Translations under genes and position numbers: made by a program
Source: Pseudonocardia broussonetiae
GTDB lineage: Bacteria > Actinomycetota > Actinomycetes > Mycobacteriales > Pseudonocardiaceae
Direction of reading: 5' to 3'
DNA length: 64,000 bases
Assembly (NCBI RefSeq): GCF_013155125.1
Contig: NZ_CP053564.1
Coordinates: 317,501-381,500, forward strand
Shown here: in pieces, positions 61,276 through 64,000 of the stretch
Numbering within the stretch: position 1 is the first letter of the stretch
Layout of the letters: each line of letters opens with the position of its first letter
Notes under the pieces: model-generated
Database searches by the model: none
What the model was told of the DNA's origin: nothing
The model's input: only the letters and a program-made list of their open reading frames with translations

Positions 61276-61953
61276 TCAGAGCACGGCGCAGGTGACGGTG
61301 CCCGGCGCGACCTCGGTGAACCCGGCGTCGCGGACGACCACCGGATCGCCCGCCAGCACCTGCGCCCAGCGCTCCGGGCCGGCGTCGCGCACCGCGAACG
61401 CGGGCACCGCGGAGAGCCCCCGCACCGCCGCGTACAGCATCGAGGCGTGGCCGACCTGCGCCGCGGCCTTGCCGACGCTCATCCGCAGCGCCGCGTTCAC
61501 CCAGATCACCGGGACCCCGGGCGGGGGCGGGCCGGGGTCGTCGGGCTCGAGGTCGGTGCCGCCGATCTGCAGGCGCGACACCACGCGCGGCACGTCGTCG
61601 ACGGGACCGGGCAGCAGCGCCCGCACCTGCGCGTCACCGACGGTCCAGGTGAGGCCGGGGAGCTCCTGCACGGCGTCCCAGTGGGCGCCGCGGGCGCGCC
61701 GGGCGATCTTGCGGATGCGGCTCGCCACCCACGTGCCGACGGCCTCGTGCCACTCCTCGCCCGGCTGTGCGCGCGGGTCGAGGCAGACGGCGAGCGCGGC
61801 CGCGGCCGCCGCCTCCAGCACCGGTGTGCGCGCGGCGGGCGGCCTCTCCAGCCGCAGCACCACCGGCATCGCCCGGACGACGCCGTCGGGCTCGGGCGGC
61901 GGGACGCGCCGGACCGCGAGCGGGGACAGGACCGTCCCGGGTGGAGGCGTCAC
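61276..61953 (-). CDS. Pth2-like peptidyl-tRNA hydrolase family protein
   Basis: 225 residues. The C-terminal 95 residues match the archaeal/eukaryotic Pth2 fold: VIWVNAALRMSVGKAAAQVGHASMLYA is the Pth2 catalytic helix region (K-x-x-x-Q-x-x-H), and VRDAGFTEVAPGTVT the terminal motif. The first 115 residues, with a C-x-D-PR motif, are unassigned. It lies 10 bp after serB, so probably one transcript. The usual bacterial enzyme is the unrelated Pth1; whether this protein is an active hydrolase is not proven. Confidence 0.75.
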   Translation of the reverse strand: MTPPPGTVLSPLAVRRVPPPEPDGVVRAMPVVLRLERPPAARTPVLEAAAAAALAVCLDPRAQPGEEWHEAVGTWVASRIRKIARRARGAHWDAVQELPGLTWTVGDAQVRALLPGPVDDVPRVVSRLQIGGTDLEPDDPGPPPPGVPVIWVNAALRMSVGKAAAQVGHASMLYAAVRGLSAVPAFAVRDAGPERWAQVLAGDPVVVRDAGFTEVAPGTVTCAVL

Positions 61954-61963
61954 AGGAGGGCCG

Positions 61964-64000
<2,037 letters not shown>

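Overview
The window is very GC-rich (third codon positions almost always G or C), GTG starts are common, and start/stop overlaps of the ATGA and GTGA type are frequent. It carries actinobacterial marker genes: a WhiB-family Fe-S regulator, nickel superoxide dismutase with its maturation protease, the Mec+/CysO/CysM cysteine system, ClpS next to a DUF2017 protein, and a SigB/SigF-type sigma factor with RsbW- and STAS-type partners. This points to a soil-type actinomycete. A Pseudonocardia-like member of the Pseudonocardiaceae is my best guess, but that is inference.

Layout. 1-4.2 kb: the 5' end of pobA diverges from an IclR-type regulator, followed by an acetamidase/formamidase, an SDR and an epoxide hydrolase (aromatic and amide catabolism). 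4.2-11.2 kb: a FIST sensor protein, divergent sodX/sodN, small membrane proteins, MmcQ/YjbR, cinA and a patatin. 11.4-17.0 kb: a response regulator, a stand-alone receiver, and on the other strand an ABC ATPase, histidine kinase and large permease. 17.1-19.8 kb: an alternative-oxidase homologue, two divergent hot-dog thioesterases, a DUF2795 protein and a STAS protein.

19.8-29.7 kb holds a complete selenocysteine apparatus: tRNA-Sec (selC), then after an amidase, two PH-domain membrane proteins, a cysteine-synthase-like enzyme and 0.9 kb of non-coding repeats come divergent selD and selA-selB. 29.7-36.2 kb is a stress and redox regulon: STAS protein, WhiB3/WhiD-like protein, Dps, and a LOV-GAF-PP2C phosphatase beside a STAS antagonist, an RsbW-like kinase and a SigB/F sigma factor. 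Together these form a plausible blue-light-responsive partner-switching module.

36.2-40.6 kb: a ferredoxin-reductase-type flavoprotein, DUF3618, a Bcp peroxiredoxin, a 22-bp repeat array, an HNH nuclease gene whose 3' end is shared with an unusual tRNA-like gene, a TVP38-type membrane protein and pcaC. 40.6-55.8 kb follows, with insertions, the order known from Mycobacterium tuberculosis Rv1329c-Rv1341: rdgB, rph, an Rv1339-like phosphodiesterase, murI, rhomboid, cysM, cysO, mec, DUF2017, clpS, pncB, dinG. The insertions are an MFS transporter with two small membrane proteins, a second 22-bp repeat locus, an acetyltransferase, a 5'-nucleotidase remnant and pncA. 55.8-64 kb: palindromic repeats, a winged-helix (HTH_42-type) protein, a DGPF/YCII protein with an ECF sigma factor, a SEC-C protein, a Pth2-like protein, serB and the 3' part of ctaD.

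Most informative items: the alternative oxidase with all diiron ligands, the LOV-phosphatase/SigF module, the tRNA-like gene whose anticodon is the stop codon of the HNH gene, a tRNA-Sec with a 7+6 acceptor/T-arm, two loci built of exact 22-bp tandem units around a hairpin core, and a recurrent TANNNT motif 6-8 nt before start codons that suggests many leaderless transcripts.
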